Assembly: GCA_003140705.1 (NCBI GenBank)
Contig: PLKU01000500.1
Location: 1 to 6,618, forward strand
Length of the DNA: 6,618 bases
Direction of reading: 5' to 3'
From: Acidobacteriaceae bacterium
Lineage (GTDB): Bacteria; Acidobacteriota; Terriglobia; Terriglobales; Acidobacteriaceae
The notes below the pieces were generated by a model that ran no database searches, was not told the DNA's origin, and saw only the letters and a list, made by a program, of their open reading frames with translations. The position numbers and the translations under genes were made by a program. Shown here one piece after another: positions 5,915 to 6,618 of the stretch (its first letter is position 1; every line of letters starts with the position of its first letter).

Positions 5915-5942
5915 GATCGACCAAGATAAAACAAAAACAAGA

Positions 5943-5969
5943 GCGCCGGCCGTCCAGGCGCCGATTTTT
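5943..5969. terminator. Terminator-like hairpin with T-tracts on both sides
   Basis: GCGCCGG (5943-5949) pairs with CC (5954-5955) and GGCGC (5957-5961), giving a 7-bp stem with one bulged A and the loop CCGT. On the + strand it is followed by GATTTTT; on the - strand the sequence after the stem is CTTGTTTTTGTTTTA. It therefore has intrinsic-terminator form in both directions. It lies 60 nt before the receptor start, so in the rightward direction it may be an attenuator or an insulator instead of an end-of-gene terminator. Termination is inferred from form only. Confidence 0.45.
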
Positions 5970-5981
5970 GATCTTTTCATA

Positions 5982-6014
5982 TCCCCAGGGACCTTTCGGG
6001 GAAATCCCAATTTC
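5982..6014 (+). promoter_or_regulatory. Two overlapping small hairpins in receptor 5' leader
   Basis: TCCCC (5982-5986) can pair with GGGGA (5998-6002), and GAAAT (6001-6005) with ATTTC (6010-6014) around a CCCA loop. The two stems share bases 6001-6002 and so compete at that edge. The second ends one base before the Shine-Dalgarno GAGG at 6016-6019, so folding could influence ribosome access. The stems are only 5 bp each, so this may be chance. Confidence 0.25.
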
Positions 6015-6015
6015 T

Positions 6016-6019
6016 GAGG
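6016..6019 (+). promoter_or_regulatory. Ribosome binding site fixing the GTG start of the receptor gene
   Basis: GAGG at 6016-6019 stands 9 nt before GTG 6029, the start that gives a full signal peptide (basic N-region, hydrophobic core, FAQ cleavage site). The only other nearby in-frame start, ATG 6080, would leave too short a signal sequence, and an in-frame TGA at 5969-5971 closes the frame upstream. Confidence 0.6.
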
Positions 6020-6028
6020 CCAATCCAA

Positions 6029-6618
6029 GTGACGTCTTCGCTGCGTAGCTTCCCTTCTCTGCTTCCGCGACTGCTTGCCATGTTGGCAGCCGCTGCGCTG
6101 TGCTGCTCCTCCTTGTTCGCACAGCAAACGCTTGGCGGCATCACCGGTGAGGTGACCGACCCCTCGGGTGGTGTGATCCCCAATGCCACGGTAACGGTTG
6201 TGGATGAGCAGACCTCGCTTACGCGCTCGACGAAGACGAATGGCACTGGCGGCTACACTTTTGTGAACCTGCCCATCGACACCTATACCCTCACCTACAC
6301 GGCGGAGGGTTTTGATGTGCAAAGAACACAGCACATCGCCGTGCAAGCCGATCGTACGGCCACGGTGAATGCCACGCTCAAAATCGGGCAAACCACGACC
6401 ACAGTTGAAGTGGAAGCCGCGCCGCTGATGAACGCCGTGGACACCACCAATGGCTACGTGCTTGATACGGCGCAAATTGAAGCCGTACCCCTGGCGACGG
6501 GCAGCTTTACCGGCCTTGCCACGCAATCCACCGGCGTCAGCGCGGAACTTGGGGGCGGAACCGGCGCAAACTCCGGCTTGGGCAACTCGCCCATCTGGGC
6601 CAACGGCCAGCGCGATAC
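6029..6618 (+). CDS. TonB-dependent receptor-like outer membrane protein with carboxypeptidase-regulatory-like domain, 3'-truncated by window edge
   Basis: First 196 residues of a protein that continues past the window. Residues 1-31 form a signal peptide: Arg6 and Arg14, hydrophobic core LLAMLAAAALCC, likely cleavage LFA|QQ. Residues about 34-118 form a carboxypeptidase-regulatory-like beta-sandwich (GGITGEVTDPSGGVIPNATV, then GGYTFVNLPIDTYTLTY and GFDV). From about 123, TTTTVEVEAAPL begins the plug-like part, with the DTAQIEAVPLATGSFTGL stretch and SPIWANGQRD typical of acidobacterial Oar-like receptors, which usually exceed 1000 aa. Such proteins sit in the outer membrane and are thought to take up or bind large nutrients with TonB energy; the ligand cannot be told from this part. 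Start: GTG 6029 with GAGG 9 nt before it. It is divergent from DUF2165-mocA, so co-regulation with purine genes is not shown. The barrel and TonB dependence are inferred from the N-terminus. Confidence 0.85.
   Translation, partial: MTSSLRSFPSLLPRLLAMLAAAALCCSSLFAQQTLGGITGEVTDPSGGVIPNATVTVVDEQTSLTRSTKTNGTGGYTFVNLPIDTYTLTYTAEGFDVQRTQHIAVQADRTATVNATLKIGQTTTTVEVEAAPLMNAVDTTNGYVLDTAQIEAVPLATGSFTGLATQSTGVSAELGGGTGANSGLGNSPIWANGQRD

Larger units (their letters stand above)
5525..6028. other. Divergent intergenic region with AT-rich island, no supported gene
   Basis: This 504-bp stretch separates the leftward DUF2165-mocA unit from the rightward receptor gene. Several open frames cross it on both strands, but none has a recognisable domain, a convincing start or protein-like composition. 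Bases 5525-5840 are GC-rich, with small inverted repeats (CTGGC/GCCAG at 5624-5640; GGGG-AAT-CCCC at 5737-5747) and short direct repeats (TTTACC at 5642 and 5650; TGCGCTG at 5727 and 5752). Bases 5841-5940 are 35% G+C by direct count and A-rich on the + strand, the likely promoter zone. Bases 5941-6019 hold three hairpins and a Shine-Dalgarno for the receptor. I do not recognise a known riboswitch class on either strand. Confidence 0.7.

Noticed and set aside
5339..5929. 196-aa + strand frame, and a 113-aa one at 5530-5871
   Set aside because: The first overlaps the DUF2165 gene antisense; both are Arg/Pro-rich without a domain, ribosome binding site or protein-like pattern. I left the region as non-coding.
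5525..6028. tRNA, CRISPR array, insertion sequence or known riboswitch in the spacer
   Set aside because: No cloverleaf, no regularly spaced repeats, no transposase remnant or terminal inverted repeats, and no riboswitch core that I could recognise by eye on either strand.
5882..6526. 214-aa - strand frame opposite the receptor
   Set aside because: Antisense to a clear signal peptide and carboxypeptidase-regulatory-like domain, and it runs through the terminator-like hairpin.

Overview
The window looks like a chromosomal segment from an Acidobacteriota member (order-level placement not possible by eye). The main reason is the rightmost gene: a secreted protein with an N-terminal carboxypeptidase-regulatory-like domain (GGITGEVTDPSGGVIPNATV) followed by a plug-like segment, the layout of the large TonB-dependent, Oar-like receptors that are very numerous in that phylum. 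High G+C coding sequence and densely overlapping genes fit this. The assignment is an inference from one gene type plus general composition.

Bases 1-4436 (+ strand) are one tightly packed purine-degradation operon, entered in the middle of its first visible gene: xanthine dehydrogenase molybdenum subunit (C-terminal 460 residues), its [2Fe-2S] subunit, its FAD subunit, OHCU decarboxylase (uraD), 5-hydroxyisourate hydrolase (uraH) and cofactor-free urate oxidase (pucL). Junctions are ATGA, an 11-nt overlap, GTGA, ATGA and a 4-nt gap, so translation is probably coupled throughout. Together these proteins would take (hypo)xanthine to urate (Xdh), urate to 5-hydroxyisourate (uricase), then to OHCU (UraH) and to S-allantoin (UraD). 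No allantoin-degrading genes or transporter are in view; the operon promoter lies left of the window.

Bases 4440-5524 (- strand) hold a second, convergent two-gene unit: a DUF2165 membrane protein (165 aa) overlapping by ATGA with a MocA-like molybdenum cofactor nucleotidyltransferase (196 aa). Only 3 bp separate the mocA stop from the uricase stop. MocA-type enzymes make the cytosine dinucleotide form of the molybdenum cofactor used by E. coli-type xanthine dehydrogenase, so the two units are probably functionally linked even though transcribed toward each other. The DUF2165 protein has no known function.

Bases 5525-6028 carry no gene I can support. This divergent intergenic region has a GC-rich part next to the membrane-protein gene, an AT-rich island (35% G+C over 5841-5940 by direct count), a terminator-like hairpin at 5943-5969 and two small hairpins before a Shine-Dalgarno sequence. 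From 6029 a GTG-started receptor gene runs off the right edge. I saw no tRNA, rRNA, CRISPR array or insertion sequence.
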